DNA of 64,000 nucleotides from the NCBI RefSeq assembly GCF_047663525.1, contig NC_092617.1, positions 4,096,501 through 4,160,500 of the forward strand, written 5' to 3'. The translations under genes were made by a program, and so were the position numbers. The DNA is from Anas platyrhynchos (Eukaryota > Chordata > Aves > Anseriformes > Anatidae). Of the stretch, positions 18,913 to 30,815 are shown in pieces (within the stretch, counting starts at the first letter, position 1; the number at the start of each line of letters is the position of its first letter). The notes beneath the pieces were generated by a model that worked only from the letters and a program-made list of their open reading frames with translations, was not told where the DNA came from and made no database searches.

Positions 18913-21520
18913 TTGCTTACATTGGACATAGTTGTCTTTTGAAGAGAGAAGGCAAAACAAATTTAGAAGAGGCTTCTCTGAGGAAAACCTATTGCAAGTT
19001 TTGGACCAACCCCCTGCCTTAGCCTCTCTTTGCCAGAGAACCTTTCCACACCTTCCTTACTTGAGCTTGCAGACGACTCCTTCCTGCTGTTCATCATGTG
19101 GAAGCAGGAACATGGGGGAAACTCTAGTTCAGTTCACCGATCAGGACACTGGAATTTGCAATGCTGTTTCAAACAATGCATCTCAATGCAGAACAGAGCT
19201 TCAGATGTAACTGCTGAACACTGCTCTTCTCAGCTGCCCTGTGTCAGCCCTCTGTGAGTTGCAGGACCACCCCCCTTAGGTGTTTCCCTGAGATGGAATT
19301 GGAGAATGGTGAGAGTAAAGAAGCCAAGTGCAGCTGGACAGAAACCTCACCTTGTCTGTGGGTTGTCTAGCCAGAGGTGCAGAGGTCATTGTCCTTATTG
19401 CACCTCATTGCAGCTTCCCACAGACAGCCATCCAGCAGCATGGACATGATGTTAGGATGGAGGTGTCTTTTCCTTGGAGCACCTGGATAACACAAGGATG
19501 CCACGAGAGAGCTACATCCTGCTGGAGAGCAGCCTGCAGCCCAGGAGGATGACCCACAGACAGAGCTGGATATCTGAAAGCTGGAGTGTCCCATATCCCA
19601 GCTGCACCTCCTGCAGTGTCTGGAGGAGGCTTGGCCACCCCTGTCTTATCTGACATGGGGTAGCTAGGTTATGACACTCCAAGGAGCTTCTGCCAGACTT
19701 TCTCACCTCGCAGGGCAACCCAGCAGGACTCTCAAAGCCTACTGCATTGCCCACTGCCCTCCCAGAAACAAGACCCAGCAGGAGACCCTTCCAGGAGCTG
19801 CAGCTGCATGGCCCTGCAGCCAGACCCTTACCTTGTCAAGGGCTGTGCAGGTTTCTCCTGCAGGCAGCTCTCAGCATCCTCCCACTGCCAACTGCCTCCA
19901 AGCCCTCTCTCCTTCTCTCCTGTCTGTGTGCCAGCTGCGGTCAGAGCCCCCAGCCCTGCTGTACTGTGCAGAGGAGCTGCTCCTGGGCACAGCTGTCTCT
20001 CTGCTTCATGGGACTTCTTCAAAAGTTTTTTCTCTCTCCCATGTGCCAGGCCCAGCTCAGCAGCACAGCACCAGCACAAGGCACTGCAATCACCCCTCTG
20101 GGGGCTTTGCTGATGAGCCCACGAACCTCAGGCACTCAGAGACAATTGAAGACATCTCTCCAGAAGTCCATGTCAGAGGCAAGTTTCCTGCAGTGTTCCC
20201 CTGAGGGCCAGCACTGACACAGCCTCCCTTGGAGCTCGTTAGAGCAGAACCCTGGAGGCAGTGAGGACAAGGAGACAAAGGCAATGTGAAGGTGACACTG
20301 ATGTGTAGGAAAACTGCATGTGTGTCAGCAAGCACAAGGGCCAGGCCTTGACCTCCAGCCCCTTGGAAGGGAAATCCTTTCCCTTCACACCTTGCTCAGG
20401 GCTCTTTGTGGGGCAGTAGGAGATGGGGATGTGCATTGCCAAGTGCAGGAGAATGGTATGAGCCCTGCCTGCTTCGTGGGTGGGGGCAAAGAGGCAATGA
20501 GGCCCTGGTGCTTTAACAATCAGCTGTCTCCTCTTTGGCCTCAGTGGCAGAGACAATAGCCATAGCCATGAACACAGAGGCCTGGGTCCTTTTGGGATTT
20601 TCAGTCTTGCCATTATCATTATTCCTCCGAGCAATGATAATGAGGATATCCTAGTGACTCCCAGACCTGCGCCTCTTTACTGGCTAGTTGTTGGCACTTG
20701 TTCGTGCGGTGTCTCAAGGGATCTGAGCTGAGTCTGATACCTCAGATCCTTGGTGGCCATGCTCCCCAGAAGGCAGCTCTGTAGGAAGCTGACCTGGTTC
20801 CTGCTTAGCAATCACCACTGCTCGTATGGCATCTCTCGTGGTGTCCAGGCCTTCATCCATCTCGCTACTGCTCACTCAGCAGGGTCCCAGTCTGCCCTGA
20901 TGTGTGGGGTTCCTCTTCCTCTGGTTCAGGACTGGGCTCTTCTCCTTGTAAACATCAAGAAGTTACTTTAGGCAAAATCCTGCAGTTTCTCAACATTCCC
21001 CCACACTCATGCTCCTTTCTGTCAGCCATTCATGTCTGCAGGCAGGTGCTTCAGCCTTTGTGTGACTGTGCTATCTCTGACAAGATAGTAGCATTACGAG
21101 CTGCGGGAACGTTTGGATAATACAGGAGTAACAATTGAATGGAACAGCAACGCAGAGTCACAGAAAATCAGTGGGTGGAAGGCTGCCAGATTCTGCTTTT
21201 TCTGTCCTTCATTCCTATGCATGCTGTCAGTTTGTCTGGAGCTGTGTCCTGAATGTTATGGGGCTGTGCAGGTCAAAGTTAGAAGGGCCAAAGCCCAGCT
21301 GGAGCTCCATCTGTCTATTACTGTCAAAGACAATAAACACTGCTTATAGAAATACTTTAAATAAAAGAGGATTGAGAAGAATCATCATCCTTCATTGGAC
21401 ATAGGGGAGATCTGGTAATGATCTAGAGATAAGGTAAAGGCTGAGGTACTTAATGCCTTCTTTGCCTCTGACTCTAGCAGCAAGACCAGTTGTTCCCCTG
21501 GATATTTCTTCTTCCTTGTA
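18913..21520 (-). repeat. OR upstream module (inverted), with 5' intron
   Basis: Mirrors the upstream segments at 42010-44693 and 14262-16147. The acceptor (TCTCTTCAAAAG on minus, about 18940) and donor (intron starts at 19831) bound an intron of about 0.9 kb. The far end carries the CR1 linker fossil (about 21400-21510) and then the LCR. The remaining open frames are not consistent between copies. Confidence 0.65.
19832..20020 (-). other. Probable non-coding first exon of the OR at 17953-18912
   Basis: Minus strand reads CTTGACAAG then GTAAGG at 19832/19831, the donor conserved across modules. The exon body (about 19832-20020) matches 43611-43800 closely. The 5' end is unknown and no TATA box was recognised. 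Confidence 0.45.
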
Positions 21521-21547
21521 GCCAGTGCCAACCATCCATGGTGCACT

Positions 21548-22180
21548 TTGTGGAAGATTTTTCTTCTGCTCTTTCCTACTGCCAAAGGAAGCTCCATCAA
21601 GGTGGAAACCCCTCCTGAAGTAGGCATATCAACCCAGCAGGCTCCTTGCGGCCTCTCAGCCAACCAGACGCAAGTCACCTCAGCAGAAACTTCCAAGCCA
21701 GGGGCCTGCTGCTGGCCTTGCAGCTTCTTGGCTAGACACAGCCAAGCCTTGTGCCTGCTGCTGCTGTGCAGTCATGGACTCAAGCAGAAGGGACAGGACA
21801 ACCCATATGGGGGCCTTCTTTCTGTCTGGGTCCTCCTGGCTCTGGAGGCAGAGGGGATCCCCCAGTCAGCATGCCAAGCAGGTGCCTTCTGCTGGTCTAG
21901 CAGGGCCACTGCCACATGTCAGCCCAAAAGTGCAGCTCCCAGGGAGAAGTCAAGGCTGACCTGACACCTCCAGACACAAGTGACCTCCCAGTCCCTTTCT
22001 GTGACATGTTCCTGCTGCTGCCCTATCAAGTGCAGAGACAGAAGTGACCTCACAGTCCCTGCCACATTCTTCCTGCTGGGGCAGGAGATCTTGAGGTAGA
22101 GCATCCCCACCCATCTCCTCCTTGTGGCCTAAAAGCTGATCAGATCCATGGCCCCTCACATCCATCTTTGAATGCCATGT
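21548..22180 (+). repeat. LCR copy, plus orientation
   Basis: Matches 30816-31445 and 62222-62570, and inverted 41515-42000. It holds a 138-codon frame starting MWKIFLLLFP that is also open, with changes, in several other copies. Tandem sub-repeats of the CAAGTGACCTC..AGTCCCTTTC type lie at 21970-22070. Confidence 0.7.
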
Positions 22181-23609
22181 TACTGCAGAGCAGCCTCACA
22201 GTTCCTGCCTTGCCCCTAGGGAAAAAGAACCTAAATTTAAAGGTTAGGAAAAGGGTTAAAGGTGAGGAGGTTAATGCACGGGAAGACAGGCTTTGGATGT
22301 TAGTTGTTTGTTCATGGCATTAGGAAGTACAGCAAACTTTTCTGGGTTAGAGATTAAGCAAATTTTTAGTAGGAAGGTTTGGTGTTCTGCTTGGGGTGTC
22401 AGGTCTGTGGTTGGGGCATTTGCAAGCTCTTTGGTTTAACATTTTGTTTAGATCTGCAAGAATACTAGAGTTAATTATAACATTTTAATGCTAGTGTTAA
22501 GGACAGGGATCAGGCTGAGCAAGAGTGTAAAGATAATGGAAAAGGGGTTTGGACTAAAATTTCTGAAGCACGACTGACCTCATAATACCATACCTACAAA
22601 ACACCCCCTTTTGGGGACAGGACCTGCCCACCTACAAGTAATCTGGCTGTGATCCTTGCAGCATTGATGATGGGCTCCCAGCCTCTCTGAGGAGCCAGTT
22701 CCGTGCCAGTCCTGTAAGGTACTTGGGCAGGAGGGACCTCCTGCCCTGTGCCTGTTGGTGGTCTCTCAGATCCTTGCTCTAAGTGAAGATTATGCTCACA
22801 TCCAGAAGTCCTGTGCATGAAGCTGGCCTGGAAAACACTTGGGGAAGCACCTCCCAGCCCCAGCCCCAGCTCCAGCCCCAGCCCCAGCTCCAGCCTCAGC
22901 TGGTGGTGCTGCTCTGCAGAGCGAGGGGGCTGTGGTGCCTGGAGCACGGGGGCAATCTGCAGGGCTGTGCTGGGCAAGCTGGGAAGCAGACCCAGCTCAT
23001 GGGGTCACTACCATTGCCCCAGGGCTGCAAGGAATCACTTGCCAGGCTCCTTTGCTAGGGCTGCTGCATGTCCTGGGGTTGCAGAGCTCTCCTCTGCGTG
23101 CTCACAGCAGATTGAGCACTTGAGCTCTGCTCAGTCCACATAGGACAGGCTCACGCTCTGCGGGCTCCATTCACTGCTGTCTACTGGGCCCACAATGCCC
23201 TGACAGAGGAGGCCAGTGAGTGATTTTTTGGAGCCCTGGGTAATGGCAATGACATTTCCTTGTTTCTCACAACCTTCACACAATTGTTTCTCCTGGCCCT
23301 CCCCACTGCCCAGCACTGTCTCTCGGGTGGCACTCGGTGACCCTTCAGAAAGGCCTTTGGGCTTCCTCAGTTGTGCTGGTGCTTATTAGCACCTTCCTGG
23401 CTCCTTCCAGAGATTCTTGTCCATTGTGGGGACGCTGATTCTGGCTGGGACAGAGTTCCTCTGCAGATCAGGCTGTGTGGTGCTGTCTTTTTGATATGTG
23501 ACCAGAGCACTGTTGGTCACCCACAGCTGTAGTCGTTGTTCCTGTGCAGTGTTTACACAGCATCAAGGCCTTCTCTGCTTCTCACTCTGCCCCACCATCG
23601 ATTTGGCTT
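22181..23609 (+). repeat. Spacer with duplicated segments
   Basis: 22220-22560 is G/T-rich non-coding sequence similar to 49960-50300. 22597-23140 matches 51005-51540, including a (CAGCCC)n-like run at 22855-22900. 23253-23600 matches 32505-32860. No gene is supported. Confidence 0.5.
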
Positions 23610-24740
23610 CCACTAGACCAGGTTGCTCAAAGCCCCATCCAACCTAGCCTTGAATACTTCCAGGGATAGGGCATCCACAGCTTCCCTGGACAGCCTGTTC
23701 CGCTGCCTTACCACCCTCTAAGTCAAGAACTTCTTTCTAGTAGCTAATCTAAATCTACCCTCTTTCAGTTTAAAACCATTACCGCTACTCCTATCATGAC
23801 ACTCTGATGAAGAGTCCCTCCCCAGCTGTCCTGTAGGCCCCCTATTGGTACTGGAAGGGCTCTTTAAGGTCTCCCCAGAGCCTTCTCTTGTCCAGGCCGA
23901 ACAAACCCATCTTCCTCAGCATGTTCCTAGGAAAAGTGCTGCAGCCCATTGATCGTCCCCATGGCCCTCCTCTGGACTCCTTCTAATAGATACACATTCT
24001 TATTGGGGCCCTAGAGCTGAGCACAGTACTCGAGTTGTGGCCTCACAAGCCCTCCTAACAGATCAACATTCACTCCAAACTTTGTGTCATCTGCAAACTT
24101 ACTGAGGGTGCACTCGATCCCCTCATCCACATCATTGGTGGAGATATTGAAGAGACCTGGCTGCAGTACTGGGCCCTGGGGGACACTAAGGACAGGTCTC
24201 CAGCTGCATTGATTTGCATTTACCATGACTCTTTGGGCCAGTTTTTGACCCCAAAAAGCATACACCCGTCCAAGCCTTGAGCAGCCAGTTTCTCTGGAGA
24301 ATGTTGTGGGAAAAGATGGAAAAGCCTTACTGTGGTCTAGGTAGACCACATCCACAGCCTTTCCCTCACCCACTGCGAGCATCACCTTGTCACACCTTGA
24401 GATCTGATTTGCCAAGCGGGACCTGCCTTTGAGAAAACCATGCTGGCTGGGCCTGATCACCTGGTTGTTCTGGAAGCACTGTGTGATGGAATTCAAGATA
24501 ATCTGCTCCAAGAGCTTCCCCAGGACCGAGTTCAGACTGACAGGCTTGTAGTTCCACGATCCTCCTTCCAGCCATTTTGTAGGTGAGCATCACATTTGCT
24601 AGTCACCAGTTGACTGATAGCCAGGACTGCCGATAAATGATGGAAGGAAGCTTGGTGAGCACTTCTGCCAACTCCCTCTGCACCCTCGGCTATATCCCAT
24701 CCAGCTCCATAGACTTGTGAACACCCTCCATGAGGGATGT
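23610..24740 (-). mobile_element. CR1 LINE, old, 5'-truncated
   Basis: Minus strand. An RT segment with [11 protein letters not shown], the [14 protein letters not shown] region and KFADDTKFG lies at 24511-24070. A 3' UTR-like stretch of the CR1 kind extends to 23610. Many stops and internal deletions make this older than the two CR1 copies at 52.6 and 56.8 kb. It truncates the upstream module of the next OR at 24741. Confidence 0.85.
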
Positions 24741-25958
24741 TGTACGAGTAGTAGTTCCTGCTCACCAGGAACTAGGCCAGCTTCCTACAGAACTGCATTA
24801 TGAGGAGCATGGCCACCAAGAAAATCTGAGTTATCAGACTCAGCTCAGATCCAGTGAGACACCACAAACACAATGGTCTACGGGAACGGGGAAAAAGGTA
24901 CAGGACTGGGATTTCCTAGGACAGCCTGGTTCAGGGAAGAGCAAGGACACTGGAAAGGCTGAAAGTCCCAACGGAACCAAAGTCTTTGTGTCCATGGCTA
25001 TGGCTGCTGTCTTCTAAGCTACTAAAGCCAATGAGGAGACATATTGTTAAAACACCAGGGCCTCATTTCCTCCTCACCTCCACCCATGAAGCAGGCAGGG
25101 GTTGTACCATTCTCCTGCACTTGGCAATGCACATACCCATCTCCTATTGCCCCACAAAGAGCCTTGAGCAAGGTGTGAAGGGAAAGGATCTCCTTCCTAG
25201 GGATCAGGGGTCAAGGCCTGGCTTGGTGACACACATCCACTTTTCCCACACATCAGTGTCACCTTCACGTTGCCTTCGTCTCCTTGTCATCACTGCCTCC
25301 AGTGTTCTGCTCTAACGAGCTCCAAGGGAGGATGTGTCACTGCTGGCCCTCAGGAGGACACTGCAGGAAACTTGCCTCTGACTTGGACTTCTGGAGAGAT
25401 GTCTTCAATTGTCTCTGAGTGCCTGAGGTTCGTGGGCTCATCAGCAAAGCCCCCAGAGGGGTGATTGCAGTGCCTTGTGCTGGTGTTGTTCTGCTGAGCT
25501 GGGCCAGGCTCATGGGACAGAGAAAACATTTCAGAAAGTCCCATGAAGCAGAGAGACAGCTGTGCCCAGGAGCAGCTCCTCTGCACAGCGCAGGAGGTAA
25601 GAGATACAAAGGCAAAAACACAGAGAGGAGAGAAGGAGAGAGGGCTTGGAGGCACTTGGCAGTGGGAGGATGCTGAGAGCTGCCTGCAGGAGAAACCTGC
25701 ACAGCCCCTGACAAGGTAAGTGTCTGGCTGCAGGGCCATGCAGCTACAGGTCCTGGGAGGGTCTCCTGCTGGGTCTTGTTTCTGGGAGGGCAGTGGGCAA
25801 TGCAGTAGTCTTTGAGAGTCTTTGAGGTTCTGCTGCAAAAAGAGGGGCTTGGGCTGGGGGTGCTCTTAATCTTGTAATAGGTTTTAGTTTAAGTAGTCTG
25901 TTCTAACTTTGCTCTGCCTTCTCCTCTTCAACAGACAGCCATTTTTTTAGGTCAGAGA
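24741..25958 (+). repeat. OR upstream module, truncated by CR1
   Basis: Collinear with 42830-43860 and then directly with the acceptor region, so the intron here is only about 220 bp. The distal part of the module is missing beyond the CR1. Confidence 0.6.
25530..25715 (+). other. Probable non-coding first exon of the OR at 25959
   Basis: Ends CCCTGACAAG followed by GTAAGTGTCT at 25716. Possible acceptors are CTCTTCAACAG (ends 25934) and TTTTTTTAG (ends 25950). This is the shortest 5' intron in the window. Confidence 0.45.
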
Positions 25959-26900
25959 ATGCCGAACAGCAGCTCTGTGAGAGAGTTCCTCCTGATGGCA
26001 TTTGCAGACACACGTGAGCTGCAGCTCCTGCACTTCGCGCTCTTCCTGGGCATCTACCTGGCTGCCCTCCTGGGCAACGGCCTCATCCTCAGCGCCGTAG
26101 CCTGCGACCACCACCTCCACACCCCCATGTACTTCTTCCTTCTCAACCTCGCCCTCCTCGACCTGGGCTGCATCTCCACCACTCTACCCAAAGCCATGGC
26201 CAATGCCCTGTGGGACACCAGGGCCATCTCCCATCAAGGATGTACTACACAGGTCTTTTTTGTTGCTTTCTTGTTTGTAGCAGAGTATTCCCTTCTCACT
26301 GTCATGGCCTACGACCGCTACGTTGCCATCTGCAAGCCCCTGCACTACGGGAGCCTCCTGGGCAGCAGAGCTTGTGCCCAGATGGCAGCAGCTGCCTGGG
26401 GCAGTGGCTTTCTCACTGCTGTCCTGCACACGGCCAACACATTTTCCCTGCCCCTCTGCAAAGGCAATGTTGTGGACCAGTTCTTCTGTGAAATCCCTCA
26501 CATCCTCAGGCTGTCCTGCTCAGATGCCTACCTCAGGGAAGTCGGGGCTCTTGTGTTTAGTGTTTCTTTATTCTTTGGCTGTTTTATTTTCATTGTAGTT
26601 TCCTATTTACAGATCTTCATGACTGTGCTGAGGATGCCCTCTGAGGAGAGCAAGCACAAAGCCTTTTCCACGTGCCTCCCTCACCTGGCAGTGGTTTTCC
26701 TCTTTGTCAGCACTGCCATATTTGCCTACCTGAAGCCCGCTTCCATCTCTTCCCCATCTCTGGACTTGGTGGTGTCACTTTTGTACTCAGTGGTACCTCC
26801 AGCAGTGAACCCACTCATCTACAGCATGAGGAGCCAGGAGCTCAAAGTTGCAGTGAGGAAAATGCTTCTATATGTGCTTCTTAAGCATCAATGTTGTTAA
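25959..26900 (+). CDS. Olfactory receptor, OR14 (gamma-c) type, 313 aa
   Basis: Odorant receptor GPCR. Start MPNSSSVREF has NSS for N-glycosylation. Landmarks: GN at 39-40, PMYFF 56-60, extracellular Cys95, MAYDRYVAIC 116-125, second-loop Cys167/177/187, SY 215-216 in TM5, KAFSTC 234-239, NPLIY 284-288. Compared with its neighbours it has His51, SHQGC before TM3 and a distinct TM3 entry (FFVAFLFVAEYS). TM5 is ALVFSVSLFFGC. The AT-rich 3' flank is intact, but the AATAAAGAAG signal seen in other modules is changed to ATTAAGAAAAG near 27139, so another poly(A) site may be used. No disabling change is seen. Confidence 0.95.
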   Translation: MPNSSSVREFLLMAFADTRELQLLHFALFLGIYLAALLGNGLILSAVACDHHLHTPMYFFLLNLALLDLGCISTTLPKAMANALWDTRAISHQGCTTQVFFVAFLFVAEYSLLTVMAYDRYVAICKPLHYGSLLGSRACAQMAAAAWGSGFLTAVLHTANTFSLPLCKGNVVDQFFCEIPHILRLSCSDAYLREVGALVFSVSLFFGCFIFIVVSYLQIFMTVLRMPSEESKHKAFSTCLPHLAVVFLFVSTAIFAYLKPASISSPSLDLVVSLLYSVVPPAVNPLIYSMRSQELKVAVRKMLLYVLLKHQCC

Positions 26901-27164
26901 TAGTATTGTGATTTGTACCATATCATTTTTATCTTTAGTAGTATTATCATATTGTAATCATTAACAATAATCCTCTGAAGACTACCATTGTATTTGAGAA
27001 ACGGACATGACAGATTTTCATATTATTTTTCTTTTTTAAATAATTTTTAATATTGATTTAATTTATGTAGTAATTTATTTACTTTGAATACATCTTCTAA
27101 TCAACCAATTGAACTAGGCTTCCTCTGTAGGTATAGTCAATTAAGAAAAGAGCATAACTTCACT
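26901..27164 (+). other. OR 3' UTR, AT-rich
   Basis: Similar to the 3' flanks of the other copies. No coding sequence. The usual AATAAA is mutated. Confidence 0.5.
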
Positions 27165-27390
27165 GGTCTCAGCTGCCGTTTCTTGCCATCTGCTCTGGAG
27201 CTGGGGGAGCAGCCCCAGCATGCAGGAGGGGCTCAGGGCCAAGAGCCCAGCTGCCACATGCAAGAGCAGCCCCGGTGGCCCTCGGGGCTGCCCCTCACTG
27301 CCCGCTGGGCTCTGCCTCTCTGCTGCCTTCGGGCCGGGGCTGCTGCTTCCCTGGAGCCATGGCCATGGCCAGCAGCAGGACATGGCCTTT
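27165..27390 (+). repeat. OR module 3-prime element
   Basis: Complete copy, very close to 58455-58690 and to the inverted 33531-33740. Confidence 0.65.
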
Positions 27391-28611
27391 TCTCTGCTGC
27401 TCTCTTTTGGTCTCCACATTGTTCTCTTGTGCTCTTGTACGTGGATTAGCCATCAGATCTCATGCACCTTGGTGACTTTCCTGATATTCCTACAGTGGCA
27501 TCTCCTCCGCATCTCTGTACACCTCTTCTAAAGCTGGTGTCAGAAATACACCCAAGGAGATCCTCCCTGGTCAACCCTCTTGTTTTTCTGGGCTTCAGGA
27601 TGGATCAGATTCCTATAGTGATCGCTGAAGGACAAAGGGCTGGACTGGGATCTGACTTCTTGGTAGCACACGGCCCAGCAAACAATACTTGGCCTTTCGG
27701 TGCCCTGGTAGTGTCCTGCATTTGCTCGGTCTGATGGCAAATGGCATGCTGGAGAGGAATCTGGAGTTGCTCTGTGGCACAGGCACTGTGTGCTGGGGAT
27801 CTCCCAGGCAAGAGAGCAGGGCTCCTGCAGCTTCATGGACCTTCATCAACGAGCTGGGGCTGGCCCCTGCGCGGGGGTTGCAGGGGAGGCCCAGAGCCAC
27901 CTTTGTGCCAGCAGCTGTGGTGCCTTACGAGGGGCTGGGGCTGTGGTGGCCGTGCCCAGAGCCCTGCAGCAGCCTGCACTGGACACTGCCCTGGGGCCGG
28001 AACAGCCTGGGCTGCTGGGCTGGGGAGAGGGCAGGGAGGTGGGGAGAGGTGGGCAGGGGCTGGGCTGGGCTGGGCAGTGCCTGGCAGAGGGCAACAGCAG
28101 CATCAGGGAGCGGTGGCAGCATTCAGGGGAGGGCTCCCAGCAGGGCTTGGTGCTGCAGAGCCAGGGCTGCGCCAAGGGAGCCCAGAGCTGCAGGGGCAGG
28201 GGAGAGGAGGCCGAGGGCCAGGGCGGCTGCTGCGGGGGCAGGGAGCTCAGCATGGCCCTTGCAGCCCCCTGCCCTGGGCCTGCCTCTGCCCTTGGGCTCG
28301 GCCCCGGCCTTGGCTCTGCTGGCAGGAGCACTCTTGCCATACGCTTCCTGGCCTCCCCTCGCCTGCGCACAGCTGCTGCCCACTCAGGCTGCTGCCCCAA
28401 AGTGTCCTCACAAGCAGCACCACCCCTTGGGCTGGTTCTCCTGGCCTCCCCCAGCTCACTTTCTTGACTCCTTATCTCTGCTGGGCCCCACCTTCCCCAC
28501 CCAAATGTGTCCCTTGACTGTCGGCTCCATTCCCTTGCCCCATGGAATACTGTGCTATGGCAGCACGTGTTTCCATTGGGCCATCTACCAGACACAGTAA
28601 TGAATACTATG
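27391..28611 (+). repeat. Downstream module, GC-rich segment
   Basis: 27600-28600 is paralogous to 58990-59945, and its last 300 bp to 46305-46620. Frames of 225-303 codons are open on both strands at once, which is what very GC-rich, stop-poor DNA gives. The protein readings are rich in Gly, Ala, Gln and Trp without known motifs. Not annotated as a gene. Confidence 0.55.
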
Positions 28612-29190
28612 AGCAGGACTAGAAGGGTCCTGCTTCAAGTCAGGGGGAGGCAGGGAGGAAAGAGACAATCGAGTTTACTGGACTGGGTATATTTAATGGC
28701 CCAGCACATCATACCCACAAATGTATCAGGCTCTACTGGACACCGGTGCACAGTGTACCCTAACGCCATCAAGCTAGAAAGAAGTAGAATCCACCTGTAT
28801 TTCTGGAGTGACAGGGGGATCCCAACAGTTAACTGTACTGGAGACTGAAGTGAGTTGAACTGGGAAGGAATGGCAAAAGCACCCCATTGGTTCTGGCCCA
28901 GAGGCTATGTGCATCCTTGGCATAGACTGTTTCGGGAGAGGGAATTCAGAGTTCCAATAGGGCACCACCAGTGGGGCTTTGGCAGAGCTGCCTTGGAGAC
29001 AAAGGACATGAAACAGTTGTCTATCTTGCTTGGCCTTCCATAGAATCCTTCTGTTGGGGGTTTGCTGAGGGTTGAAGAACAGCAGGTGCCAATGGCTACC
29101 ATGGTGGAGGACCTGAGGCAGCGTCACGCTAACCGAGACTCCCTGATTGCCATCCATGAGCTGGGTCATCGACTGGAGAGCCAAGGGGTA
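28612..29190 (+). pseudogene. ERV-L-like gag end, protease and RT start, fragment
   Basis: Reads in parallel with the minus-strand element from 11905 to about 11320: the gag-end words, ATGTATCAGGCTCTACTGGA, the TGGACACCGGTGCACAGTGT protease motif region, and on to the segment before RT. Stops and shifts are scattered through it. It sits at the same place in the module as 46698 and 59955, so it was there before the module was copied. Confidence 0.75.
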
Positions 29191-29572
29191 GATGTAGAGC
29201 TTGGGAGCGTGCTTTAGTGATGGACTTGTCAGCACTAAGGTAAAGTTGCCTGACCTGGGTGACACGTCCCAGAGTAGTGTCAGGCACAATGCAATTCTTT
29301 TTGCCTTCTGCATCTATAGCACAGCAAGTAGGACTTTGCCCTATTCTGACTGGGCAGGTCTTTTCACATTACTCAATTTAGGTTTCCGTGGCTGGAAGTG
29401 GACAATTTCCCAAAAGAGGCCAAGCTCATGGGTACAGCTACAGCCAATAAAGATATATTTTCTTTATATTTCACCTTGAGTTTTCCACAGACGATCCAAG
29501 AGATTCCATGGATGTCCAGGTGTCTACCAAGATTCAGGGTGAATTTCTCAGGATCCAATGGTCATTTCAATC
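29191..29572 (+). repeat. Downstream module spacer
   Basis: Shared with 60521-60895 and partly with 46843-46970. No coding sequence recognised. Confidence 0.5.
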
Positions 29573-29697
29573 TTATTTTATTTATTTTATTTTATTTTAT
29601 TTTATTTTATTTTATTTTATTTTATTTTATTTTATTTTATTTTATTTTATTTTATTTTATTTTATTTTATTTTATTTTATTTTATTTTATTTTATTT
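29573..29697 (+). repeat. (TTTTA)n pentanucleotide array
   Basis: About 25 nearly perfect units. It sits at the same module position as 46971-47086 and 60896-61061. The Phe/Ile/Leu/Tyr-rich translations are artefacts. Confidence 0.95.
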
Positions 29698-30815
29698 TCT
29701 GAACACACCCCTGACTTATCTTAGAAAGGGTTTCATGTGCTGGGCTGGGCTGCAGTTACAGGGACAAAGACTAATGTTGGCAGTGGAGGTGTCAGACCAG
29801 CACACTCTGCTCTTCCTCCCAATGAAGGTATCTAAAGAAGTCACTCTGGATGAATAGCAATAGGAGAATGATGTTCAAAACAGAAATGCAGAAAAATTCA
29901 GCCTTTGAAACAAGAAAATCTATTTATTGGTTGCTCTTTGAAATCTTCTTCCTTAACTACATCTTGCAAGCTCTGCAATTAGCTGCACAAGGCGTGAAGG
30001 CTTGAAGACAACTATGGAAGAGATATTAGATATTTCTGCATTTTAATGAGTTCCATGGTATATTTTGGTGCTGAGTCTATGAAGCTCAGGTACTGAAAGC
30101 AAAATGATGCAACTGCTAGAGAAAGTAAAGTCAGAAGGAGAAGTTGAAGTGACTTGGAGTATTAATGGGCCCCACTGAGGGCTGTTAGTAACAAAGCCTC
30201 CCCAGGGCTTGTTAGGGCAGCTAATTGGAGGCCATGGTTACAGACAGGCAAAGCACTGTGCTGAGAAAAATTTTGGTTTGTTTTAGTGAAGAAGAAGAGC
30301 AAATGCCTGACCCCTAGAACTGTGAGAGGAGACCCTGCACCCCCACGTCTGGCTCAAGGCTTTTCCTGGGGTCTGTGGGATGTGGTGGGCAGTGTGATGC
30401 CATGAGAACAACACTGGTGTCACACCTCCAAGGTGCTGCACAGGGTTGCAAGGAATCGATGAGGCCTCATCACAATGAATAAAATATATTTCCTCATAAG
30501 CTCTTGCCAAGAGGACAGAAATTTCAGGGCTGTTGGGCCTACCATTTCTACCAGTACCCTCTGTCTTCCCCTCTGCAGGCTTTCCTATCATGTGTCACAG
30601 TCTGACCTATTTCCTTGAAGTCTGCAGACATCCATCTCAGTTCACCATCTTGCTTTCATGCCTTGCTTTCACTGACATCTCGTCAGCCCTCACCAGATGT
30701 TCCTTGAAACACAAAGCCATGGTCTGATCAGAGGGTGACCTCTGGCACCGCAGCAATATTCTTTGAGGGACATTTCTTCCTCCTTGTGGCCAATGCTTAA
30801 CTTCCAAGGTGCACT
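29698..30815 (+). repeat. Downstream module distal spacer
   Basis: Collinear with 47087-48206 and 61062-62221. No gene. The words around 30050 (TTCCATGGTATATTTTGGTG) mark the place that forms a palindrome in the third copy. Confidence 0.55.

Noticed and set aside
18370-18942. Long open frames antisense to every OR gene (172-190 codons, Glu/Val/Gly-rich)
   Set aside because: They mirror conserved OR codons on the other strand, appear in every copy because the OR does, and have no independent start, domain or context.
18913-18960. The upstream ATG at 18960 as start of the OR at 17953
   Set aside because: It would add 16 residues found in no paralogue and lies across the predicted splice acceptor.
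27689-28600. 303-codon frame as a protein-coding gene
   Set aside because: Overlaps equally long frames in other phases and on the other strand. Composition explains it.
29398-29857. Phe/Ile/Tyr-rich frames around 29.5, 47.0 and 61.0 kb
   Set aside because: Translations of (TTTTA)n arrays.
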